Assembly (NCBI GenBank): GCA_011049385.1
Contig: DSBX01000054.1
Span: 1 to 6,584, forward strand
DNA length: 6,584 nt
Origin: Caldifarciminota bacterium
Lineage (GTDB): Bacteria; Hydrothermota; Tepidihabitantia; Tepidihabitantales; Tepidihabitantaceae
Direction: 5' to 3'
Each line of letters begins with the position of its first letter. Positions within the stretch are counted from its first letter, which is position 1. The translations under genes and the position numbers were made by a program. Below, one piece after another: positions 1 through 5,353 of this stretch. The notes under the pieces are model-generated. The model did no database searches. It was not told the origin of the DNA and saw nothing but the letters and a program-made list of their open reading frames with translations.

Positions 1-945
1 GCCGCCGCTTCGAGCCTGGCCCACCACCGGCGGCACCCGGGCCTCGATGTCGTGCGTGGTTGTCCGGGCCGAGACGCCGAGTTGGCCGACCTTCTCGCCG
101 GTCCGGTCGTCCCGGACCGCCTTCGGGACAGCCGACAGGACCAGCGGAGAGTCCTCGCGCAGAATGGTGAGTTCGATCGGTCGGCCCGGGCTGGTGCGGG
201 TCGCCTGGACAAGGTCGTGCCAGCTTTCCAGCGCCTTGCCGTTGGCGCTGATGATGCTGTCGTCAACCTGCAGTCCCGCGGAGTCGGCTGGGCTACCGGG
301 CTGGACGTGCCCGACGACCGGTCGGATGCGCGTGCGGGTGTACCAAGTATCGGGTGGGACCGGCACCGAGAGCTCGATACGCGCGCCGTCGCGACGGACC
401 GCAAGGTCAAGCCTGCCGCCCGCGGCCCGGGCGAGCCGGTCCTCGAACGTGGCGAAGTCCGGTACCGTATCGCCGCCGGCGGCGAGAATCAGGTCGCCGC
501 TACGCAGGCCGGCCTCGGCCGCGGGCGAGTCGGGAGCGGGTTCGACAACCGGGGCGATGTAGCGCATACCGAAGATGCCGAACATCACGCTGAGCAGGAC
601 GAAGCCGAGCAGGAGGTTGGAGACCGGCCCGGCGGCGATGACCGCGGCCTTGACCGGCAGGGGCTTGTCGTTGAACCCGGTGCCCGGCGGTGTGGCAGGC
701 TGGTCGGTGGCGGGGCCCGCGGCGGGTTCGTTCTCACCGGTCATCTTGATGTAGCCGCCCAGCGGTACCAGCGAGAGGCGGTATTCGGTGCCGCGCCAGG
801 TCTTCTTGACCAGGGTCGGACCGAACCCGACCGAGAAGACCTCGACCGGGATGCCGCTGAGCTTGGCGACCAGCAGGTGACCGAACTCGTGAATGGTGAC
901 CAGCGCGCTGATGAAGAGCGCGACAAGCAGGATCGAGGGAATCAT
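1..945 (-). CDS. rseP: RseP-family site-2 zinc metalloprotease, C-terminus missing
   Basis: Intramembrane protease of the M50B (site-2) family, which cleaves single-pass membrane substrates such as anti-sigma factors. I translated 315 residues from ATG at 945 to the window edge with no stop. The first transmembrane helix carries the zinc motif HEFGH at residues 19-23. It is followed by GFGP (about 40-43), PLGGYIKM (61-68) and AAGPVSN (104-110), all typical of RseP. A hydrophobic helix follows at about 111-126. Two PDZ domains can be recognised by their conserved starts, PAAEAGLRSGD (about 141-151) and SPADSAGLQVDD (about 218-229), so this is the two-PDZ form, as in E. coli RseP. The C-terminal helices with the third zinc ligand (LDG motif) should lie beyond position 1; at the family's usual length of about 450 residues, some 130 are missing. 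The start overlaps the dxr stop (ATGA) and has a GGAG about five bases upstream. Substrate unknown. Confidence 0.93.
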   Translation of the reverse strand, partial: MIPSILLVALFISALVTIHEFGHLLVAKLSGIPVEVFSVGFGPTLVKKTWRGTEYRLSLVPLGGYIKMTGENEPAAGPATDQPATPPGTGFNDKPLPVKAAVIAAGPVSNLLLGFVLLSVMFGIFGMRYIAPVVEPAPDSPAAEAGLRSGDLILAAGGDTVPDFATFEDRLARAAGGRLDLAVRRDGARIELSVPVPPDTWYTRTRIRPVVGHVQPGSPADSAGLQVDDSIISANGKALESWHDLVQATRTSPGRPIELTILREDSPLVLSAVPKAVRDDRTGEKVGQLGVSARTTTHDIEARVPPVVGQARSGG

Positions 946-2114
946 GTCTCTCCAGTCTGCATCTTCTGCGTGACCTCCCGGGCCAGGGCCCGGGTCTTGC
1001 GTTCCAGGTTGAGTAGCGTGGCGATGCCGGGATTCCGGGTGCGCCCGGCCCGGCAGTTGTCGAGCACAGCGGCGACGGCCTCGGCGATGCGGCCGAACCG
1101 GAGCCGGCCGGCAAGAAAAGCCTCGACCGCGACCTCGTTGGCGGCGTTGAGCGCGCAGGTCGCGGCCGGGCCGGTCTCAAGCGCTCGGCGGGCAAGGGCG
1201 TAGCAGGGAAAGCGCCCGGGCGAAATGGACTCGAAGTCGAGCCGTCCCGGCGCGGCAAGGTCAAGCGGACCTACCGGCGAGGCGAGCCGGTCCGGCCAGG
1301 TCAGCGCGTACTGGATGGGCAGGCGCATATCCGGCCGGGCGAGCTGGGCGAGCATCGAACCGTCGTTGAACTCGACCAGCGAGTGGACCAGCGACTGGGG
1401 ATGAATCACCGCTTCGACCTGCCTGGGCTCGAGGCCGAAAAGTCGGGCGGTCTCGATGATTTCGAGGCCCTTGTTCATCATCGTCGCGGAGTCTACCGTT
1501 ATCTTGCGGCCCATCCGCCAGGTCGGGTGGCGGAGGACGGTCTGCACCGTCGCGTTGGCGCGCGGGGCGGCGCGCCGGAATGGCCCGCCCGAAGCGGTGA
1601 GCACGACCCGGCGAACCTCGCGGGCACGGCCCGAGCGCAGGCACTGATGCACCGCGGATAGTTCCGAGTCCACCGGAATGACCTCGGTGCCGTGGTGGGC
1701 GGCAAGACGCATCACCGGCCCGCCGAAGCCGACCAGGATCTCTTTGGTTGCGATGGCCAGGCGCCGCCCCCGCTCCAGCGCCGCGACCGAGGGCAGGACG
1801 CCGATAGTGCCAGCCATCGCCATGACGTGGATTTCGGTGCGGCGGTCCGCGGCAATGTCAAGCAGGCCGTCCAGCCCCCAACCCACCTTGCAGGCGGGTT
1901 CGAGCAGGCGGCGGGCGCGGCGGCAGGCCGCACCATCGGTAAGCACGACCCGGGTTACGCCGAACCGCCGGGCCTGTGCGGCAACGGCACGCGCCGAAGC
2001 CCGGCAGGCCAGCGCCGCGACTTCAAACCGGTCCGGCATGCGCCGGATGACGTCGAGCGTTGCCCGGCCGATACTGCCCGTCGAGCCGTAGACCGCGACG
2101 CGCCGTCTTCTCAC
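942..2114 (-). CDS. dxr: 1-deoxy-D-xylulose 5-phosphate reductoisomerase
   Basis: Cytoplasmic enzyme of the MEP isoprenoid pathway, converting DXP to 2-C-methyl-D-erythritol 4-phosphate with NADPH and a divalent metal. The protein is 390 residues, normal for the family. The NADPH-binding loop GSTGSIG is at 10-16. The metal ligands are in PVDSE (D149, E151) and MMNKGLE (N214, K215, E218), matching E. coli D150, E152 and E231. HPTWRMGRKITVDSAT precedes the second site, and HPQSLVHSLVEF (from 238) and DMRLPIQYAL follow it. The LNAANEVAV signature is near 332. One oddity: the usual LANKESLV reads IATKEILV (121-128), with Asn to Thr and Ser to Ile, although the Lys-Glu pair is kept. The start is GTG, sharing GTGA with the ispD stop, and no clear ribosome binding site precedes it, so coupling to ispD translation is likely. 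Downstream it overlaps rseP by four bases. Confidence 0.97.
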   Translation of the reverse strand: MRRRRVAVYGSTGSIGRATLDVIRRMPDRFEVAALACRASARAVAAQARRFGVTRVVLTDGAACRRARRLLEPACKVGWGLDGLLDIAADRRTEIHVMAMAGTIGVLPSVAALERGRRLAIATKEILVGFGGPVMRLAAHHGTEVIPVDSELSAVHQCLRSGRAREVRRVVLTASGGPFRRAAPRANATVQTVLRHPTWRMGRKITVDSATMMNKGLEIIETARLFGLEPRQVEAVIHPQSLVHSLVEFNDGSMLAQLARPDMRLPIQYALTWPDRLASPVGPLDLAAPGRLDFESISPGRFPCYALARRALETGPAATCALNAANEVAVEAFLAGRLRFGRIAEAVAAVLDNCRAGRTRNPGIATLLNLERKTRALAREVTQKMQTGET

Positions 2115-2764
2115 AGCAGTGCTTTGACGAGCGCGATGTCTGCGGGGAAGGTGACTTTGATGTTGGGGCCGGGCGCGGGTATCAGCCGGGGTCGGATGCC
2201 GAGCAGTTCCACGAGCCGGCAGTCGTCGGTCGCTTCAGCCCCGGCGGCGTGTGCCCGGCGCAGGAGCGGAAGCGGGAAAAACTGCGGGGTTTGAACTGCC
2301 CACAGCCCGGTCCGGTCTACCGTTCCGATGATGCGGCCGCCGTTCGCGCGTTTGAGGGTGTCGGTAACGGGCGCGGCATAGGCGGCGGGGAGACGGCCCG
2401 CGGCGGCGAACCCGGCCGCAAGCATCGCCGGGGTCAGCAGGGGGCGGGCCGCGTCGTGCACCGCAACCCGGCCGCGTTCGGGCAGGGTCGCAAGTCCCCG
2501 GGCGACCGATTCGCGCCGGGTTTCGCCGCCCGCGATGACGGCAACGAGTCGGTGAATGCCGGAGGTCCGGCAGAGGCGGCGGACCGCGGCCACGCGTTCG
2601 GGCAGGGTTACCACCGTCCAGCCCGAGACCGCCGGGCATTGGTTGAAGGCGCGGAGGGAGTACCAGAGCAGGGGGCGGCCGTTCACGCGTCGGAACTGCT
2701 TGGGCCTGCCGAAGCGCGTGCCCCGGCCGGCCGCGAGGATGATGCCCCAGTCCCGCGCCGGCAT
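2111..2764 (-). CDS. ispD: 2-C-methyl-D-erythritol 4-phosphate cytidylyltransferase
   Basis: Third step of the MEP pathway: transfers CMP from CTP to methylerythritol phosphate, giving CDP-ME; it acts directly on the product of the adjacent dxr gene. The 217 residues are a normal stand-alone IspD, with no IspF fusion. The glycine-rich nucleotide loop is LAAGRGTRFG (10-19), followed by PKQF. R17 and K22 align with the catalytic R20 and K27 of E. coli. AGGETRRESV is at 78-87, VHDAARPL at 102-109, PVTDTLK at about 132-138 and the TPQ motif at about 159-161. The C-terminal NIKVT is at 201-205, where K203 corresponds to the conserved substrate-binding lysine. The ATG shares one base with the trpS stop (TGATG) and has no visible ribosome binding site. 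The stop overlaps the dxr GTG. Confidence 0.96.
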   Translation of the reverse strand: MPARDWGIILAAGRGTRFGRPKQFRRVNGRPLLWYSLRAFNQCPAVSGWTVVTLPERVAAVRRLCRTSGIHRLVAVIAGGETRRESVARGLATLPERGRVAVHDAARPLLTPAMLAAGFAAAGRLPAAYAAPVTDTLKRANGGRIIGTVDRTGLWAVQTPQFFPLPLLRRAHAAGAEATDDCRLVELLGIRPRLIPAPGPNIKVTFPADIALVKALL

Positions 2765-3765
2765 CAGTCGGCGACAGGCGCGAAGTGGCCGATGTGCATC
2801 GCCTCCCGGACCAGCGCCATTGTTGCTTCGCCCTCGGTCCGGGCTCGGGCCGAGCCTGTGCGGAGGATGTCCCAGACATCATCAGGACGGGTGGCCAGTT
2901 CGTTCCTTCGCTCGCGGATCGGGTCGAGGAAGCGGTTCAGCGCCTCGATGAGCATCTTCTTGCAGGCGACACAGCCGATGGTCCCCGCGCGACAGCGTTC
3001 TTCGACCTCGGGCACCGCGTCGGGGTTGAAGGCCTGGTGATAGGCGAAGACGGTGCAGACCTCTGGGTGTCCCTTGTCGGTGGGGTGGATGCGGGCCGGG
3101 TCGGTCTTGGCCTGGCCGACCTTGGCGCGGACCGTCTCGGCCGGGTCCGAGAGGTAGATGGCATTGCCGAGGCTCTTCGACATCTTGGCGTTGCCGTCCA
3201 GTCCGGGCAGGCGCGGCATTATCATCGGTTCCGGTTCCACCAGCACCTCGGCGTAGAGCGTGTTGAAGCGCCGGGCGATCTTCCGGGTGAGCTCGATGTG
3301 GGGAAGTTGGTCCGCGCCGACCGGGACGAGATGCGCGCGGCAGAAGGTGATGTCCGCGGCCTGGCTCACCGGGTAGCCGAGGAAGCCGTAGGGCATTGAT
3401 TCCTCGAAGTTGTGCTGGGCCGCCTCGGTCTTGATGGTCGGGTTGTGCATCAGTTGGTTGACGGTCACCAGGTTCGAATAGAGCACGGTCAGTTCGGCGA
3501 TGGCCGGCACCATCGTCTGGATGAAAATCGTTGACTTCGCCGGGTCCACCCCGCAGGCGATGTTGTCGAGCGCGACGTTCATTATGTGCTCGCGCAGGCG
3601 CTCGGGCCGGTCGAAGTTCGTCGTCAGTGCCTGGGCGTCGGCGATGATGATGAAGGTCTCGTATTCATCCTGGAGCCGGGCCCGGTTCGCGACCGAGCCG
3701 ACATAGTGCCCGAGATGAAGCGGGCCGGTCGGCCGGTCGCCGGTGAGGATGCGTTTCCTATTCAC
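2764..3765 (-). CDS. trpS: Tryptophanyl-tRNA synthetase, probable iron-sulfur type
   Basis: Class I aminoacyl-tRNA synthetase that charges tRNA-Trp, cytoplasmic. The 333 residues are the usual bacterial size. ILTGDRPTGPLHLGH (6-20) contains the HIGH-class ATP motif as HLGH. PVGADQLPHIELTR (148-161) is the conserved tryptophan/ATP-site segment, and KMSKS is at 194-198. Four cysteines, C237, C258, C265 and C268, give C-x20-C-x6-C-x2-C. This closely resembles the C-x22-C-x6-C-x2-C set that binds a [4Fe-4S] cluster in Thermotoga maritima TrpRS, so I infer the same here. The start is GTG at 3765. The first beta-strand begins at residue 5, so no later start is possible. Upstream in frame there is a TGA at 3798-3796 and no ATG, GTG or TTG between. 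No leader is needed if the promoter is as predicted. First gene of the operon trpS-ispD-dxr-rseP. Confidence 0.97.
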   Translation of the reverse strand: MNRKRILTGDRPTGPLHLGHYVGSVANRARLQDEYETFIIIADAQALTTNFDRPERLREHIMNVALDNIACGVDPAKSTIFIQTMVPAIAELTVLYSNLVTVNQLMHNPTIKTEAAQHNFEESMPYGFLGYPVSQAADITFCRAHLVPVGADQLPHIELTRKIARRFNTLYAEVLVEPEPMIMPRLPGLDGNAKMSKSLGNAIYLSDPAETVRAKVGQAKTDPARIHPTDKGHPEVCTVFAYHQAFNPDAVPEVEERCRAGTIGCVACKKMLIEALNRFLDPIRERRNELATRPDDVWDILRTGSARARTEGEATMALVREAMHIGHFAPVAD

Positions 3766-3770
3766 GGGCG

Positions 3771-3799
3771 GATTATAACCTTGAGACAGAGAGGGTCAA
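3771..3799 (-). promoter_or_regulatory. Sigma-70-type promoter of the trpS operon
   Basis: Reading the minus strand, TTGACC (3799-3794) and a perfect TATAAT (3777-3772) are separated by 16 bases. Only six bases, CCGCCC, lie between the -10 box and the GTG of trpS. The expected transcription start is therefore at, or within a base or two of, the first base of the start codon, giving a leaderless mRNA. No Shine-Dalgarno sequence is available. It is the only convincing promoter I see for the four-gene operon. Confidence 0.75.
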
Positions 3800-3806
3800 G
3801 GAAGAC

Positions 3807-3822
3807 CCCCGGCTGCCCGGGG
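3807..3822. repeat. Perfect 6-bp palindrome between divergent promoters
   Basis: CCCCGG and CCGGGG are separated by the four bases CTGC. The element sits about eight bases outside the trpS -35 box and about 25 bases before the -35 box of the rightward promoter. It could be an operator for a dimeric regulator, or a chance GC-rich repeat. A neighbouring near-duplicate, GGCTGCCCGG and GGCTGCTCCCGG, spans 3811-3832. No regulator can be named. Confidence 0.3.
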
Positions 3823-3847
3823 CTGCTCCCGGACAGGCGGGGCCGGT

Positions 3848-3875
3848 TTGACAAGTTGCACGCGTGTCGTATATT
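3848..3875 (+). promoter_or_regulatory. Sigma-70-type promoter for the propeller lipoprotein gene
   Basis: Consensus TTGACA (3848-3853), a 16-base spacer, then TATATT (3870-3875). The predicted transcription start is near 3881-3883, leaving a leader of about 90 bases before the TTG start at 3972. It is divergent from the trpS promoter, with the two -35 boxes about 48 bases apart. Confidence 0.72.
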
Positions 3876-3885
3876 GGCAAAGAGT

Positions 3886-3975
3886 ATGCATGAGCGCAGG
3901 TTTCGACTCTGTGGCCGTCACGGACAATCAAGTCTGTGGATGGCACTTGCCGCATTCCGAAGGAGAGTAGCTTGA
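3886..3975 (+). other. Possible upstream small reading frames in the leader
   Basis: Two short frames begin just after the predicted transcription start. One runs from ATG 3886 to TGA 3975 (29 residues, Arg-rich, starting MHERRFRLCG); its stop overlaps the TTG start of the next gene as TTGA. The other runs from ATG 3890 to TAG 3970 (26 residues, starting MSAGFDSVAV) and ends one base before that TTG. Neither has a ribosome binding site, but the first ATG would lie only a few bases from the mRNA 5' end. I recognise neither product. They may be chance frames or a leader peptide coupled to the gene. Confidence 0.2.
3959..3965 (+). promoter_or_regulatory. Ribosome binding site deciding the TTG start
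   Basis: GAAGGAG ends six bases before TTG 3972. The in-frame ATG at 3936 has no such site and would place charged residues before the signal peptide, so the TTG is preferred. Confidence 0.8.
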
Positions 3976-5144
3976 AGGTCAGCACGATTCTCTATTCCTG
4001 CATGATGACCGGGTTCATCCTCGGTACGTTTTCTTGTGGCTCGCGCGGGCGTCCCGCTGTTCTGGTCAATTCGGAAGGTGCGATGTTCCGTGGTGGACTC
4101 GGGCGTACCGGCGTGGCGGTCCTCGCCGGGGACGAGGGGGCGCAGGCGCAGTTGCTGACCGAGCCTCGGCAACTGGCTTGGCGTTTTTCCGCCGGCAGTC
4201 CGATTCACTCTTCACCGGTCGTGGCGGGCGGACTGGTATACTTCGGCACGATCGGCGGTTCACTGTTTGCGGTTGATGAAGAGACCGGGGTGGAATGCTG
4301 GCGCCATCGCACCGGCGGTGCCATCGAATCCTCCCCCGCGGTGGCCGGGGGAGTGCTCTACTTCGGCTCCAACGACGGCTATGTCTATGCATTGGACGCG
4401 CTGACCGGGAGTCTGCGCTGGCGGTTCCGAACCGGGCATAACGTTGCCAGTTCTCCTGCGGTTGCCGGCGGTATGGTCTACTGCGGCGCCAGTGACGGGC
4501 ATCTCTATGCTCTCGACGCAGCAACCGGGTCGGAGCGCTGGCGGTTTGAAACAGCGGGCGGCGTGGTCTCATCGCCGGCACTGGCTGACGGCATCGTCTA
4601 CTTCGGTTGTCTGCACGGGTTCTTCCATGCGTTGGATGCGGCGAGCGGCAAGCTCCGCTGGCGGGTTGAGGTCGGGGATGCGTTCATCTCCACGCCGGCA
4701 ATCGTGGACGGCGTGCTCTACGTCGGAGGGCAGGATAGGCGACTCTACGCGTTGGATGCAGAGAGCGGAGTTGTCCGCTGGAGCTTCCTGGTGGATACCC
4801 GCGAAGGCTGGATTTCCTCTTCCCCGGCAGTGACCGGCGAACTCGTCCTCTTCGGTTCGATGGATTTCAGCTTCTATGCCCTGGACCGTGAGGAAGGAAC
4901 GTTGGCCTGGGAGTTCGCGACCGACAGCCGGGCGTTCTCATCGCCGCTCGTGTCCGGCAGCGTGGTGTGTTTCGGGAGTGATGACGGACATCTCTATGCT
5001 CTTGATGCCGCCACCGGAGACGAAATCTGGCGATTCGCGGCCGAAAGCAAGGTTTCGGCGTCGCCGGTTCTATCCGGTAACCGGCTGTTCCTGGCCTGCT
5101 ACGGAGGGTACCTCTATGCCCTCGAAGAGAGGCCGAGTCTCTAG
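3972..5144 (+). CDS. Eight-bladed PQQ-type beta-propeller, putative lipoprotein
   Basis: Exported repeat protein of 390 residues from the TTG start. The N-terminus is a short signal peptide (Lys2, hydrophobic 5-20) ending LGTFSC. Cys22 could be lipidated, although the box (T-F-S-C) is not ideal. A segment MFRGGLGRTG (38-47), of the kind often found before PQQ propellers, comes next. Eight repeats fill residues 68-390, each with a Trp-Arg-Phe-like strand, SSPAV, a GxVYFG strand, and the hallmark YALDAxTG. That count suggests a closed eight-bladed propeller. Repeat length is 40 residues, except blade 6 (43, with an insertion near DTREGW) and blade 1 (39). Size, anchor and blade number recall BamB of the outer-membrane assembly machinery. 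Many unrelated exported propellers share this build, however, and no BamB-specific feature is evident. No catalytic quinoprotein domain is seen, so PQQ binding itself is doubtful. Role unknown; probably a periplasmic or outer-membrane scaffold. It has its own promoter. Confidence 0.88.
   Translation: MKVSTILYSCMMTGFILGTFSCGSRGRPAVLVNSEGAMFRGGLGRTGVAVLAGDEGAQAQLLTEPRQLAWRFSAGSPIHSSPVVAGGLVYFGTIGGSLFAVDEETGVECWRHRTGGAIESSPAVAGGVLYFGSNDGYVYALDALTGSLRWRFRTGHNVASSPAVAGGMVYCGASDGHLYALDAATGSERWRFETAGGVVSSPALADGIVYFGCLHGFFHALDAASGKLRWRVEVGDAFISTPAIVDGVLYVGGQDRRLYALDAESGVVRWSFLVDTREGWISSSPAVTGELVLFGSMDFSFYALDREEGTLAWEFATDSRAFSSPLVSGSVVCFGSDDGHLYALDAATGDEIWRFAAESKVSASPVLSGNRLFLACYGGYLYALEERPSL
4173..5141 (+). 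repeat. Eight tandem coding repeats of about 120 bases
   Basis: These encode the propeller blades at residues 68-106, 107-146, 147-186, 187-226, 227-266, 267-309, 310-349 and 350-390. The DNA recurs with a period near 120 bases. The most alike are blades 2, 3 and 7, which share segments such as CATCTCTATGCTCT (at about 4500 and 4990). The copies have diverged, which argues for old duplications kept by structure. Confidence 0.85.
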
Positions 5145-5145
5145 C

Positions 5146-5173
5146 TTGACAGGCAGGGATTGGAGACTACAAT
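5146..5173 (+). promoter_or_regulatory. Sigma-70-type promoter for the secreted protein gene
   Basis: Consensus TTGACA (5146-5151), a 16-base spacer, then TACAAT (5168-5173). It begins two bases after the stop of the propeller gene, so the two plus-strand genes can be transcribed separately. The predicted start is near 5179-5181, giving a leader of about 174 bases. Confidence 0.72.
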
Positions 5174-5179
5174 CGAATT

Positions 5180-5353
5180 GTCCGGTTTGGCTGAAGCGGA
5201 GACGCAATGGAAGAACTGGGATCGGCTCTTGTGTTCGCGTTCGACGCCGCAGTCGCCTCTCTGTTTCGGTTTTCACCGTGCAAGACGTGGGCGCGGCGAT
5301 GCAAGCCGGGTGAACCACGTCACAAGACGCAAAACCCTCACGAAGGAGGCACA
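5180..5353 (+). promoter_or_regulatory. Long, possibly structured 5' leader
   Basis: About 174 bases between the predicted transcription start and ATG 5354. GACGTGG (5284-5290) pairs perfectly with CCACGTC (5315-5321), enclosing an inner CGGC/GCCG stem (5294-5297 with 5305-5308). CCTC (5336-5339) can pair with GAGG of the ribosome binding site (5346-5349). GGGT (5308-5311) could compete by pairing with ACCC (5334-5337). I do not recognise a known riboswitch class. In-frame ATG 5207, preceded by GGAG, is open through to the main gene and would add 49 residues. Confidence 0.35.
5343..5349 (+). promoter_or_regulatory. Strong ribosome binding site of the secreted protein gene
   Basis: AAGGAGG ends four bases before ATG 5354. 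It fixes the start directly ahead of a good signal peptide. Confidence 0.85.

Noticed and set aside
52..1203. Plus-strand open frame of 383 residues opposite rseP and dxr
   Set aside because: Arg/Gly/Asp-rich composition without domains; the opposite strand encodes RseP and Dxr with full motifs.
2060..3040. Plus-strand open frame of 326 residues opposite ispD and trpS
   Set aside because: A low-complexity shadow of two well-supported genes; no start signal or domain.
3936..3971. ATG 3936 as start of the propeller gene
   Set aside because: No ribosome binding site; TTG 3972 has GAAGGAG at six bases and gives a normal signal peptide.
5125..5143. Small inverted repeat AGAGA/TCTCT at the propeller gene stop as a terminator
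   Set aside because: Only five pairs, overlapping the coding end, with no T-run after it and directly abutting the next promoter.
5284..5353. Cyclic-di-GMP (GEMM) riboswitch, suggested by GACGCAAAA and AGCCGGGTGAACC
   Set aside because: The segments are in the wrong order and spacing for that class. GGGCAAACC is absent, and too little RNA is left before the start codon.
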